Origin: Crambe crambe
Taxonomy: Eukaryota > Porifera > Demospongiae > Poecilosclerida > Crambeidae
Assembly: GCA_963924555.1 (NCBI GenBank)
Contig: OZ004593.1
Location: 3,592,480-3,656,479, forward strand
Length of the DNA: 64,000 nucleotides
Direction of reading: 5' to 3'
The notes below the pieces were generated by a model. That model worked only from the letters and a program-made list of their open reading frames with translations. It was not told the DNA's origin and ran no database searches. Below are positions 20,335-41,918 of the stretch, piece after piece (position 1 is the first letter of the stretch; each line of letters opens with the position of its first letter). Position numbers and translations under genes: made by a program.

Positions 20335-20873
20335 TGTTTTGGGGACCCCCCTATTTCAGGGACCCCCGTCCCCATATCTACGTAGATATGGGGATCCCCA
20401 TCCCTAAATCTACGTAGATATGGGAACCTCCGTCCCCATATCTACGGTAGATATGGGGACCCCTGCGTAGATATGGGGACCCCAGCCAAAGTAGCCAGAT
20501 CTGGCCAAGTAGCAATAGTATTGCTAATAGCAAGCTCGGGGAGAAAAAATCAGTCTGGGAACTAAGCTGTTCCCCTCTATATTCATATAGCATGCTTGGT
20601 ATACGTAATATAAACCACAATAATAGGCTATAGCTAGCTCTTTCAATTTGGGGCAAGATGTCTGAGGGTGCCTCACTGTTGCAAACTGAGACAGAGAGGT
20701 AAACAGAGGTTTTCAAACAAGCAATCCTTGGCCAGCATTACGAAGGAGCAGGTTGCAGATGAGAGACCACCTCGTGAGTAGGAGAAAGAAGATACAAGTG
20801 AAGTAGACCATCTAAAAAGGTTCCTACAATTATTTATGAAGATTCGTGGATGAGATATCCTTTGATCAACATA

Positions 20874-21290
20874 CATTTGGGGATGGGGTCCCCATATCTA
20901 CAGATGGAGAATGGTACCTACGGTATATCTGGATGAGGTATCTTTATTGATAAACATACATTTGGGGATGGGATCCCCATATCTACAGAATGGAGAATGG
21001 TACCTACGGTATATCTGGATGAGGTATCTTTATTGATAAACATACATTTGGGGATGGGGTCCCCATATCTACAGATGGAGATGGTACATACGGTATATCT
21101 GGATGAGGTATCTTTTATGATAAGCATACATTTGGGGATGGGGTCCCCATATCTACAGATGGAGAAATGGTACCTACGGTATATCTGGATGAGTTACATT
21201 TGGGGATGGGGGCCCCATATCTACAGATAGGGTACTGTAGCTACTTAGCTAGCTATAATAGATTCATACATTTGGGGATGGGGTCACAGA
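20874..21290. repeat. Tandem array, 84-86 bp period
   Basis: The word 'catttggggatggg' starts at about 20,874, 20,959, 21,045, 21,129, 21,197 and 21,269. The first four units are 84-86 bp long and the last two are shortened. Each full unit holds 'ccccatatctacag', 'tacggtatatctggatgag' and a 'tctttattgataaacataca'-like linker. Frames across the array are by-products of a period close to a multiple of three. Confidence 0.9.
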
Positions 21291-21428
21291 TGAGGTAATT
21301 TAGTGGTGTCAAATTTTTAGTGGATGCCAGTACAGATATTTTATCATTGAATCTACAGATATATTAGCTATTGGAGGTCGTTAAATCTATGTTGGATTTT
21401 TGCTGAAAGTGTGGTAGAGGAATCTGAC

Positions 21429-21429
21429 C

Positions 21430-21462
<33 letters not shown>

Positions 21463-21703
21463 CAAACGATGGTTATCTCTCATCTAAGCATGTTTTAAAG
21501 GTGTTATCATGTAATGAGATGGTGAAGGAGGATTGAAGAAAAACTGGCAACCCAAGTGACCCCGCAACCCACCAGCTGAGTTTGAACCCACAGCATCTGA
21601 CTTTAGCCGTCATAGCCACAGGACCCAACCGAATGAGTCACTTGGGTTGCCAGTTTTTCTTCAATCCTCCTTCACCATCTCATTACATGATAACACCTTT
21701 AAA

Positions 21704-21739
<36 letters not shown>

Positions 21740-21764
21740 TATTATCATTATTATCATTAAATAA
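21429..21764. repeat. Hairpin with a tRNA-like loop between two ATT microsatellites
   Basis: Sequence at about 21,497-21,562 ('aaaggtgttatcatgtaatg...') is repeated in reverse at about 21,640-21,705, giving a stem near 65 bp. On the minus strand the loop contains 'gtgggttcaaactcagc', a good B-box match, and 'ctgtggctatgacggc', a weak A box. ATT arrays lie at 21,429-21,460 and 21,702-21,764. It looks like a folded non-autonomous element that has taken in a tRNA-related piece. Confidence 0.65.
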
Positions 21765-22183
21765 GCATTATGAAACTAAAATTTACTAATAGTAGTAGTT
21801 GTAGTAGTGATTAAAAATTAATATAGATAATAATTAATGCAAGCTAGGATAATGTAATTTTGTATTTTAATATTAAACTATTGGAGGGCCAAAACTGCAT
21901 GTGGTCCATATGGATGATAGCCTCAAACTGAATAGCCCACTTCCTCATACCTATTATTCAACCCTAAAACAGTAAAATAAATACTAGCTACAGATGGCTA
22001 ACTTACCCAGCTTGAACTGAATATTTCACTCTCCCTCACTTTTGTTTTGTCAGCTATGTAGAGATATAAAGCGCATATAAAGCGCGAGGACTGGGGGTCC
22101 CTATATCTATGAGGGGGTCCCCATATCTACGGTAGATTTAGGGACGGGGGGTACCTAGAACTACGGGGTCCCCAAAACTTTAT

Positions 22184-23430
22184 GACACCGGTGTCACAGG
22201 AAATTCGGCACCCCCTATTTTTTGTACCCCCCTACCAAATCCACTGTACTAGTGGATTATGCACCCCACATACCAAATCCACTGAAAAATGTGGTAGTGG
22301 ATTTTGTATCCCCTTAGGCATTTTTGCACCCCCTGTTTTTAAAGGATATAAGTGTGGCTCTAGGGCTGAGAAGTAGCTAGGAACATTTCTACGTGATAAA
22401 AACTCCAGAGGTGACTTTAGCCTGAACAATTTTTAGCTAGCTAGCCACTAATGCACGTGTTGCTAGCTGCTCTACTAGCTGTTGTCTTAGCTAATGCATC
22501 ATTCAACTAGCTCTGTTGGAACATTCTTTTTTCCTGCTCTAGACAGGTAGAATTTTATCATAGGGGGTGCTAGCAAGAAAAGAAATATCCGTGCGCTTAC
22601 GCTCGGAAAATTTTTATCCAGCCACGCCCACTTTCCCACTAAACTGCGCCCACTTGATGCGACCTTTGAACTAATAGTAGCTAGCTATAGCGTTAGCAGA
22701 AGTAGTTAGCTATAAAACAAGAGTAGTTTTTACAGTTTAGCTTAATTTGAGCTTGGTGGATCTGGGAGAAAATTATTAAGTAAGTACGTAGATCGTCTGT
22801 TAATAATTAGGTAGCTATTACACATCCGGTGCAGCTCAAAGGGGGTGCTTGAGCCCCCTGAGCCCCTCCCTGGCTACGCGCCTGCTAGACTAGTGGTAAC
22901 CTTTTACTTTCTGTAAGACTAGAGTCATTCTCCCTTCCTCTGCTAAGAGTAGGAGTGGTATCTAGCTACACTAGCTATGTTACTCAGTGATTATTTTGTA
23001 ATTGGCAAAACTGCTATGGTTAAAATGAAAGAAGTTCAGCTGCTTCGTGTCCTTGCTTACAAGTATAACAAGGTTCATATGTTGACCAGCTAAGAATTAA
23101 TAAATTGTAGCTACAACAGAACTACAACTAAAATATTATCCATGAGTACATGCATGCAGTACACATGTAGCCAACCCTAAATAGCACACGCGTTAACGGC
23201 ATGCAAACAATCATACATTATTGCTAGCTATTTAGTATTAGGTAGTGGCTAGCTGTTAAGAGTACCAAATCCACTGAGTAAGTAATCATGCCATGGGGAC
23301 ACCAAAACCACTGGATGGTGTTGGGGTACAAAATATTGGGGGTACAAAAGCCATGCCATGGGGATACCAAAATCACTGGAGGGATTCAAAATACACTAGG
23401 ATATTTTGTGTGGGGGTGCAAAATCCACTA
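22184..23430. mobile_element. Element with GGTGTCACAGGAAATTCGGC end, at the palindrome centre
   Basis: It starts 'ggtgtcacaggaaattcggc' and carries several 'accaaatccact' and 'gggggtgcaaaatccac' words at both sides (22,200-22,340 and 23,265-23,435). The two ends therefore look like decayed inverted repeats. A fragment of the same left end lies in reverse at about 26,000-26,073. The interior (22,450-23,250) has no gene. Within it, 22,556-22,884 ends in 'cctggctacgcgcctgc', a word typical of dispersed short repeats. Exact boundaries are uncertain on the right. Confidence 0.5.
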
Positions 23431-23489
23431 TTTAGACTGGTTCCGGCACAAGGACACTTCAAAGATTGAAAAAGAAAAAAAAACTCCAA

Positions 23490-23700
23490 TTTGGGAATCG
23501 AACGCGAGACCACACATTCAATAGCACGCAGTACTAACCATAGATATATGACACGAGTAATATATCTATGTACTAACCGATGCGCTACAGTGCAAAACAC
23601 CTTCTAACTTCAAACTCTTTGGTTGCCTTAGGGAACCCGCGAATAGTACTCCTAACGCTCGCTGCGCTCGCTCCCTTTCAGGAGCCATTATAATACATAG
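23490..23700 (-). mobile_element. tRNA-derived SINE with internal insertion (central copy)
   Basis: Reverse orientation. 'gggaatcgaacgcgagacc' is the B-box region, followed by 'agtactaaccatagatatat', the palindromic insertion, 'ctaaccgatgcgctacagtg', and the body up to 'cctttcaggagccattataa'. It is collinear with 42,215-42,405 and inverted relative to 3,780-3,990. Confidence 0.6.
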
Positions 23701-23835
23701 TCCCGGTGTCACAGTTTACCGGTATTTTGTCGCTGGGAGATTCTGTCGCGGCGACAAAATATCCTAGGAAATTCTGTCGCGAGCGACCTAATCTCCTAGG
23801 ATATTTCGTCCCCACCTGGATATATTGTCGCTGCA
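23701..23835 (+). repeat. CCGGTGTCACAG-family terminal repeat
   Basis: It starts 'cccggtgtcacagtttaccg' and has the diagnostic extra 'accggta' in the end. It ends near 'ctggatatattgtcgctgca'. About 160 bp of associated sequence ('gattatacaaagataatcgc', 'aaaaatctcctaggtcgttt') follows. Confidence 0.75.
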
Positions 23836-24344
23836 TATAAAGTAGCTATTAGAGAGATGGTATATCTATATCTGATTATACAAAGATAATCGCTCGCCAA
23901 CAAATTGCCCTAGCAATAAAAAATCTCCTAGGTCGTTTCTGTCTTAGTGATGAATCTAATATCTCCTAGGATATTTTTTTCACTATTTATTAGCTATATT
24001 TCTATGCTGTTTATAGGTATAGAAATCTCAAGCTTGTTAGCTATTCTCTTTTATAGTTGGATGTATTCGCTCATACTTCAAAGTAGCATGTTTTTTTTTT
24101 CTAGTGTCTTGCTTAGCTAGAAAGTTAATATTTTTTGCAAGTGTACAGCGATGGAATATTTATAACTGATCTATATTGATGATTGATTATACAAATCAGT
24201 ATTGGAAAATATTCTAGATAGCTACTTACGTGTAATAGCTAGCTAGATGCTACAGAGCAACATGTCTCTTATATACTATAGAAAGTAAAAAGTTATAGTT
24301 TATATATATATACACTGCTATAACATAGCTCAATAGCTAGCTAC

Positions 24345-24600
24345 ATATCCCGAGACCGCATGTTCAATGGCACTAACCAATGCGATGCGCTACGGTGGCA
24401 ACGCTGCAAATATCCGTTTGAAAGCGATATTTATACTTCTAACCTCAAACTCTTTGGTTGCCTTAGGGAGCCCTTTGGGCGAGTGTTTCCTAGCCTTGGA
24501 GTCACAACAGTGCGTGAATAGTACGTCCCATACACCTAACGCTCGCTGCGCTCGCTCGCCATTATAATACATAGGCCAGCTTCGCTGGCCTATTTATTAG
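24345..24600 (-). mobile_element. tRNA-derived SINE (central copy)
   Basis: Reverse orientation: 'ccgagaccgcatgttcaatg', 'actaaccaatgcgatgcgct', then the body ('ggttgccttagggagccctt', 'cgtcccatacacctaacgct'), ending near 'gccagcttcgctggccta'. It is the counterpart of 2,896-3,122 and 43,020-43,260. The B box is partly lost. Confidence 0.55.
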
Positions 24601-24649
24601 CTACTATCGTCCTGCCGGCACTCCAAGGTAAGCTAATCAGAGCCGGCTG

Positions 24650-25263
24650 CTGGTGTCACAGTTCATTTCGTCGCTGGGAGATTCTGTCACGGCGACAAAA
24701 TATCCTAGGAAATTCTGTCGCGAGCGACCTAATCTCCTAGGATATTTCATCGCCGCCAGGATATATTGTCGCAGCTAGCTATATTAGATATTGGACGTAG
24801 CTACTTAATACATCTCTTGTAGGATATTTTGTTGCTTAGCACTGCATGCATGACTATATTGGATATTACATAGCCAGAGCATATAGCGGAGTATAGATAT
24901 CTCCTATAGTCACTCACCATAAAGTAAAAGTAAAATCTCCTATAGGATATTTGTTGCTCTCCTATGGTCTTCACATGCATAGTTGTAGGTATAGCAATAG
25001 AGTGAAAAATCTCATATTTTGTTGCTCTCCAATAGCTATATGTTCTTGACATCTCCAATTCCCAAAGACACTATATATTTCAACTAGATTATGGACCAAT
25101 CTTTTTTCTGTTCTTTTTTGTGTGATTGTTTATTTGTTATGGCTGTTATTTTTTTAAAATCCTCTCCTGGTTGCTAGGCCAGTCTTGATGAATCCTCAGC
25201 TAATTGCTCCATCTTCTTTTTTGTTGTAACTTATTAAAACGTTATCTTGTGCTGCTATAAATC

Positions 25264-25311
<48 letters not shown>

Positions 25312-26073
25312 TAATAAATTAATAATAATAATAGAGTAGATTTTCAATCATCGACCGCCATATATGAACGGACACTCCAGAGGACAGCTTGGATAAAATT
25401 TTACGATTGAAAGATAGGGCAAACGTACACTAATTTAATATGAAGCGCGAGGGATCAATGAAATAATACCGTGCAGAGATTCACCACAAAAGAAACGTCC
25501 GAAGATCATTTAATATCGGATAATCAGATACCCCATAGTAGAAATCACACAGTACACGATACCAACTAAGCCTACAGACTAACTGGTAGCCCCAAGCTGC
25601 TACTACAATCGTTCAGCAATCAACTTCCCAGCTGCAAACTGGGCAGAGCTAATAGAATTTAAAATGAACAGGTCAGCAACTTGATATTCGGACTGCAAAC
25701 GATCCATTGACTCTTCCTGGCCATTACAAAGTATTAGAAGTAAGTTAGTAAGTTCTGGAGCAATTTTAAGTTAAAAAATGACATCGGACATATTTAGCCT
25801 AAATATTTTGACCGTGTATTCTGCTGCGATAATACACGGCCAAAACCTTAGGTACCAATCATAAAATAAACGTACGCTAGCTAGATCCTTCTAAATATGT
25901 TGGATGTACTATTTTGCAACTAAAAGATGCTAAAATAACAGCCAGGAGATCATTTTGCAGTCCGAATATCAAGTTGCTGACGTGCAATTAGCTCCGCCCA
26001 GTTTGGTATGTGGGGTGCATAATCCACTAGTGGATTTGGTATCGGTAGGGGGTGCCGAATTTCCTGTGACACC
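24650..26073 (+). mobile_element. Truncated copy of the 535-2,854 element with its foldback insertion
   Basis: It starts 'ctggtgtcacagttcatttc' and follows 535-1,830 in the same orientation. This includes the AAT array at 25,266-25,330 and the first arm and part of the centre of the foldback element (25,337 to about 25,980). It then breaks off at 'ttagctccgcccagtttg' and is joined to 'gtatgtggggtgcataatcc', a fragment of the 22,184 element ending in 'cctgtgacaccggg' at 26,073. There is no gene. Confidence 0.7.
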
Positions 26074-26074
26074 G

Positions 26075-26332
26075 GGACTGTATACACAGCCTATATCGAA
26101 CTCTGTAGTAGAAACGATCTAGAAGATTATTGCTAGGAGAGCAATTTGTTGGTGAGCGATTCTCTTTGTATAATCAGATATAGCTATACCACCTCTCCGA
26201 TAGCTACTTTATTAATGCAGCGACAATATAATACTGGCGGTGTAGGAGATTAGGTCGCTCGCGACAGAATTTCCTAGAATATTTTGTCGCCGGGACAGAA
26301 TCTCCCAACGATAAAATAAACTGTGACACCGG
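26075..26332 (-). repeat. CCGGTGTCACAG-family terminal repeat at the inner edge of LARS2 block 2
   Basis: Mirror image of 20,067-20,334. It ends '...aataaactgtgacaccgg' at 26,332 and is followed by 'aagctagacctgcccac', the block edge. Confidence 0.8.
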
Positions 26333-26499
26333 AAGCTAGACCTGCCCACATTATAACTAGCTCTATCTCAAAGATCAATCAACACATGAACGCGTAACTC
26401 ATATCATAGATACTATACTCCGCCCCGGGAAATTTCCCGCGGACACTCAGTGTTGGAGGAGAAGGTTATACGACAATAATCTATAAAGCTAGGATAGCT

Positions 26500-27454
26500 A
26501 GCTCTGGCTTTAGAAGATCTTAGCAAGCATACTATAGATGAGCTGAAAGGATAAGGTAAGCTTACAGTACTTACAAGTAGCTATAAATCACAGTCATCAT
26601 TATGCCAGTACAATAAATTTACTATAAATTATCACATGTCTGTTGCTGAAGGCTGTCAATGTTTTACTAGCAAATGATTCTTTCAAATTAGATACTGAAG
26701 CTACATATAAAGTTCATAAAAACCATCTCGCTTTCTCATCAAGAATGAAACCGTCGTTTCAATATTTGAAGCCAGATTGTAGCAGTGGTGCTAGGTAGCT
26801 GCATCAAATGAAGAAAACAAAATAAAAACAGAGAGCAAACGTGCATGGTCATGAAATGATCATAAAATGATGAAATGAAATGATTTGAAATGGTTTAAAT
26901 ATAGCTGGAACACTTGATACACACTATTTATAGGATCTATGTAGCCTGTATAGTTGGGAAATGATATGTGCTCCATTTCAAATCTTCAGCTATAATATTC
27001 TTCTTGATGAGGATTCTTTGATTGAGGTACTCGATCAACAGGTATAGCTATTTTGAGGTGCATCGAGAATGATCCATGTAAATGATACTATTGTCACTGT
27101 CATAAGTTGGTCAAATTCAAAATTAGCCCATTTTTTGCCGTCTGAATATTGATTACCCTATAGTGCCTTAAGTTCAGGTTTGTATTGCAGTGGTATTTGA
27201 AGGAAGGTCTTCCAACTTTGACAATCGTACCTAGAAAACTCTGGCATCAGGGGCGGATCTAGCCCTTGAAATTGATAGTCTTCCACCTGTCACTTGCGCG
27301 CGCGGGGGCACGCCCGTGCGTGCTGATGGCCCAGCTATCTCGCTCGATGTCTAAAGCTTCAGCTATAGCCTGTAGCTAGCTAAGCTGCAGCTTGTAGCTG
27401 CTAGCAATAAACTATACTGGCTGAAACTAACCAAATGCAAGCGCTTACCTTCAA

Positions 27455-27491
<37 letters not shown>

Positions 27492-28485
27492 ATGGAATTC
27501 GATTATACACAGACAAACAAACAATTAAAATCAGTCCGCGCACGCGCTGACGATCTTTACCTAATATCAAAAATATTTGACCGTCTTCTGGAACACGGAA
27601 GAAGACTGCCTAGATCCGCCCCTGGGCATAAACTGGTACCCGTCTGAAATATATTTTTTTCTGATTATTGATTTTTTGGACAACTCCTTTAATAATGTAT
27701 ATGAATTAACAGCCACAGTAAGAATTCTGAATCGTCTTTTGATACCTAAATCGTAGGTACCAGATGCCAAAAAAAGTGTCTGGTAATTGATCCATCTCAC
27801 TTACTCAAAGAGGTTGACACACAAGGTGATTCTGGGTGGTCAGCATTATCACAAAGAACTTTTATTAAGGAGTGGAGCCACAATAGACTTACAGGAAAAA
27901 TTTGGAAGGTACAATTGAACAAAATCAAAATGAAATGGCAAGTTGGTTGCTTGAAAAGTGTGCTGCAGTCAACTTAGTGCAGAATGATGGATCATCAGCA
28001 TTGATGAGTGCAAGTGCAAATGGGAATGTCGCTAGAAAGTGGTGCTCAGATAGATGTGTGTTCAAAAGGAGACCTATCAACTGTTTGATATGCAGCTATA
28101 CAGAATAAGAGCGAAGCACTCAAAGTACTATTGGAAAATGGTGCTCAGGTCGATCTACTATTTAACAGAAATGGATTCTCTCCTTTGATATCAGCAAAGC
28201 TGGACACACTGAAGTGGTTGGATGTACTACTGGGCTGTGGCGCTATTAAATATCAACTTGCAGGATAAAGATGGGTGGAGTGCTTTATTGCTTGCCAGTA
28301 GACAGGGACATAAGGAAGTGGTCAACTTGCTTCTTGATAACATGCTCAAACTGACCTGCAGGAAAATGAAGGGAAGTCGGCTATATTCCTTGCATGTGAA
28401 GAAGAGCACATCACATGGACAGTGTATTGTTCTTCAGTTCTGCCACAAAAGTCAGTTTACACTACATAATAATGGTCAATGTTAA
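26500..28485 (+). pseudogene. Ankyrin-repeat gene fragment, copy 3
   Basis: First-exon remnant near 26,500-26,560 and second near 26,640-26,790 (LLLKAVNVLLANDSFK), then degenerate ankyrin repeats from about 27,805. Readable pieces are MASWLLEKCAAVNLVQNDGS (27,929-27,990), KALKVLLENGAQVDLLFNR (28,120-28,170) and an 87-codon frame at 28,222-28,485 with DGWSALLLASRQGHKEVVNL. Relative to copies 1 and 5 it lacks 'ATKEEHKE'-like sequence near 27,850 and has the same repeat-internal deletion as copy 2. A MITE at 27,248-27,624 interrupts the segment. Not functional. Confidence 0.7.
27248..27624. mobile_element. MITE with CAGGGGCGGATCTAG ends
   Basis: Terminal inverted repeats CAGGGGCGGATCTAG and CTAGATCCGCCCCTG enclose 377 bp. 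The target duplication GGCAT lies at 27,243-27,247 and 27,625-27,629. Copies 1, 2, 4 and 5 have the unoccupied sequence (for example 17,966-17,985), so this insertion is recent and private to copy 3. Inside lie a GC-rich patch and a T-run of about 28 bases at 27,461-27,488. No coding frame. Confidence 0.88.
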
Positions 28486-29162
28486 TCACATCTATTAGTG
28501 CCTTTTTATAATAAATTGATGTTTGCACGAACAAGAATGGCATGAGAGTTATCAAAGAAACAAGACTCCTCTGCCGCCTTGACTGTCAATTTTCCAACGA
28601 TTAATAGCATCATTGTAATGCTAAGCCCCAGACCCCTCCTCTCTCTCCCTTAGTGTCATGGCAATGATGAATTTTGAACACAATAGAAGTCGTAGAATGG
28701 GTGGTTGACACTGTTTTATGAAGCCCCATTATACATTGAATGTGTCACTGAAAATTAGGAGATATCTTACCCTGAAACCTGAAGGAAACTTGATAAGGAA
28801 ATTCATAGAATATATGAAGGCACGGCATGTTTCCTTGTTTTCTATATACCGTGCCCTTGTGTACAAAAAAATACACCGTGTTTCCTTCAAGTTTCTCTTG
28901 GAAATTTCAGTGTGTAACCTTGTGATCACAATTCAACCTCTCCCCTGTAATAACCTTTAATAACTACATGAAGTATTGATCACACAGCTATAATAACAGT
29001 CTAGTACATAGTTAGCGCATTCCATAATTCCTTTAGCTATAATATTTTTAGTTGCTGTGCACACATATCACTCTACCAAGACTTAGCTATGACTTTGAAA
29101 TATTAACAAAGGTGAGATGAGACAATATTGATTTTCCAAAGCTCCGTTATACAAAAATTATA

Positions 29163-33420
<4,258 letters not shown>

Positions 33421-33429
33421 CAATTTACC

Positions 33430-33900
33430 GGGATATTTCGTCGCTCCTGTGAGATAGTGTCGCGCATATTTTAGCTCGTTCTAGATGATGCAAATATAAT
33501 TATGATGCAAACAAGTCCAACTCTAGAGAGTTATTCAACATCAGCCAACGCTGCCATAGCTATCTCTCCAGATCCCGTGAATTATAGCCTTGTCAAATAA
33601 CTTTGGACTGGTTCGTGACAGCTATTGATTCCATTAAGTCCATTAACAGAGGAGAATCTCCATATTGAAGCCCAGGAAGAGAAATGGAACTCGAGTCAGG
33701 AGAATCTAGAGGTCCAGAAGAAATTCATTGAATCATGTTCTCTGGATAAAACAGGGTACCGGGTGTGTGGAACCGCATCATGGATAACCTCACTCCCTGA
33801 TCTGAGCTGAGACGTTGCAGGCCGACCCTTTACCAACCAAAGGGAAGGGAAAACTCGCATGAGCATTTCGTTCTGCACACTCAGCAAAAGCAACAAATAT
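33430..33900. other. Spacer between LARS2 copies 3 and 4
   Basis: Reverse counterpart of 11,640-12,150, with the 61-codon frame at 33,625-33,810 on the plus strand. No recognised gene. Confidence 0.3.
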
Positions 33901-34043
33901 CCTAGGAGATTTTATAATTATGGTGAGTGACTATAGGAGATTTTGCTTTGTATATTCTATACTCCGCTATCTATGCTCTGGCTATGTAATATCCAATATA
34001 GTCATGCATGCAACAAAATATCCTATAGGAGATGTATCTATGG

Positions 34044-34155
34044 TATAGCTAGCTGTGACAATATATCCTGGGGGCGACAAAATATCCTATAGGAGATTAA
34101 GTCGCTCGCGACAGAATTTCTTAGGATATTTTGTTGCCGCAACAGAATCTCCTGG
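34044..34155 (-). repeat. Partial CCGGTGTCACAG-family repeat
   Basis: Mirror of 11,405-11,512. Core words 'gtcgctcgcgacagaatttc' and 'caacagaatctcctggact' are present. The outer terminus is missing. Confidence 0.65.
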
Positions 34156-34208
34156 ACTTTTTGTTTCTCTTTCAACCTTTGATAATTTTTCTAAGTGTCC
34201 TGGTGCCA

Positions 34209-34698
34209 GTGTCACAGTTTATTTTGTCACTGGGAGCATAATTAGTATTATATTATCTATGCTGGGAGATTCTGTCGCGGCGACAAATATCCTAGGAAAT
34301 TCTGTCATAATCTCCTAGGATATTTTGTCGCCGCCAGGATATATTATCGCAACTAGCTATAGCTACTTGATACATCTCTTATAGGATATTTCGTTGCTCA
34401 GCACTGCATTCACGACTATATTAATGTAGTTAATGAAAAATATCCTTAGGCTAGGAGATATTATCACTATTGAACACTAAGACAGAATAAAAATAGTGAT
34501 TTTTTATTGCTAGCTAGGAGAGCAATTTGTTGGAGCGATTGTCTTTGTATAATCACATCAGATACAGCTATACCACCTACTTCACATGAAGCGACAATAT
34601 ATCCTGGCGGCGACAAAATATCCTGGGAGATTATGTCGAATTTCCTAGAATATTTGGCCGCCACAACAGAATCTCCCAGCGAGAAAATAAACTGTGAC
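34209..34698. mobile_element. Complete short CCGGTGTCACAG-family element at the centre of the right inner palindrome
   Basis: Ends 'gtgtcacagtttattttgtc' and 'gagaaaataaactgtgac', about 490 bp. Mirror of 10,866-11,355, with the same small insertion ('cataattagtattatattatct') inside one end. It abuts the first visible LARS2 exon of copy 4. Confidence 0.75.
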
Positions 34699-34737
34699 GG
34701 AATCACTACTAGTAGGTAAAGAGTTCCTTTAGTAAAG

Positions 34738-40384
<5,647 letters not shown>

Positions 40385-40555
40385 TATAATTTTTGTATAA
40401 TGCAGCTTTGGAAAATCAATATTGTCTCATCTCACCTTTATTAATATTTCAGAGTCATGGCTAAGTCTTGGTAGAGTGATGTGTGTGCACAGCAACTATA
40501 ACTATTATAGCTAAAGGAATTATGGAATGCACTAATTATGTACTAGACTGTGCAG

Positions 40556-41745
40556 CACCCTTTTCAAGCAACCAACTTGCCATTTCATTTTGATTTTGTT
40601 CAATTGTAATTATTAATGCAGACCTTCCAAATTTTTCCTGTAAGTCCATTGTGGCTCTACTCCTTAATAAAAGTTCTTTGTGTTCTTCTTTAGTTGCGTT
40701 CATTAATGCTGACCACCCAGAATCACCTTGTGCATCAACCTCTTACAACAATAGAGTAAGTGATCAATTATCACTTACCAGACACCTTTTTTGGCATCTG
40801 GTATTTACGATTAATTTTAGGTATCAAAAGACGATTCAGAATCTTTACTGTGTCTGTTAATTCGTATACATCATGAAAGGAGTTGTCCAAAAAAATCAAT
40901 AATCAGACAAAAATATAATTCAGACAGGTACCAGTTTATGGCAGAGTTTTCTAAGTACGATTGTCAAAGTTGGAAGACAGGAAGTTCCATCCTTCCCCTA
41001 TCTTTGTCTACATTAATTTTATAGAAGTCAAGCTTCAAATACCACTGCAATACTTAAGGCACTATAGGGCAATCAATATTCAGATGGCAAAAAATGGGCT
41101 GATTTTGAATTTGACCCACTTATAATGACAGTAACAATGGTATACCATTTACGTGGATCATTCTCGATGCACCTCAAAATAGCTATACTTGTTGATCGAG
41201 TACCTCAATCAAAGAATCCTCGTCAAGAACATTACAGCTGAAGATTTGAAATGGAGCATATATCATTTCCCAACTATACGAGCTGCATAGATCCTATAAA
41301 TTGTGTATATCAAGTGTTCCAGCTATTTTCAAATCGTCATTTCATTTTATTTCATCATTCAATCATTTCATCGTTTTATGATCATTTCATGACCATGCAC
41401 GTTTGCTCTTTGTTTCATTCATTTGATGCAGCTACCTAGCACCACTGCTATAATCTGGCTTAAAATATCGAAACGACGGTTTCATTCTTGATGATAAAGC
41501 GAGATGGTTTTTATGAACTTTACATGTAGCTTCGATATCTGATTTGAAAGAATCATCTGCTAGTAAAACATTGACAGCCTTCAGCAACAGACCTGTGATG
41601 ATTTATAGTAAATTTATTGTACTGCTAATGACGACTGTTATTTATAGATACTTGTAAGTACTGTAAGCTTACCTTGTCCTTTCAGCTCATCTATAGTATG
41701 TTTGCTAAGACCTTCTAAAGCCAGAGCTAGCTATCCTAGCTTTAT
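40556..41745 (-). pseudogene. Ankyrin-repeat gene fragment, copy 4
   Basis: Reverse counterpart of copy 1. Exon remnants lie at about 41,745-41,690 (KHTIDELKG) and 41,600-41,450 (LLLKAVNVLLADDSFKSD). The ankyrin exon is at about 40,745-40,556 (SGWSALMNATKEEHKEL). It stops at the same point inside LLEKGAA, joined to 'cagtctagtacataattag'. The roughly 1 kb deletion is thus shared with copy 1 and predates the arm duplication or was copied by conversion. Confidence 0.65.
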
Positions 41746-41918
41746 AGGTTATTGTCGTAGAGACAATCATTTTCGTGCGCAACTTCTCCTCCAACACGGA
41801 GTGTCCGCGGGAAATCTCCCGTTTCCAATCCCGGGGCGGAGTATGATATGAGTTACGCGTTCGTGTGTTTGATTGATCTTTGAGATAGAGCTAGTTATAT
41901 GTGGGCAGGTCTAGCATC

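Larger units (their letters stand above)
20332..22187. mobile_element. 1.85 kb terminal-inverted-repeat element inserted in the left arm only
   Basis: The ends are inverted: 'ggtgtcataatgttttgggg' at about 20,332 and 'ccccaaaactttatgacacc' at about 22,187, with GGGGACCCC-type words nearby. The region 20,370-20,480 is built of palindromes such as 'ccccatatctacgtagatat'. The interior holds an 84-86 bp tandem array, an ATT microsatellite pair and a hairpin. No transposase frame is visible. The insertion is missing between the matching sequences of the right arm (around 26,073), so it is younger than the arm duplication, or was lost there. Confidence 0.75.

Noticed and set aside
20918..21230. Open frames of 69-77 codons with repeated YLDEVS/SPYLQM words
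   Set aside because: They arise from the 84-86 bp tandem array. The repetition of residues mirrors the DNA repeat and there is no other coding sign.
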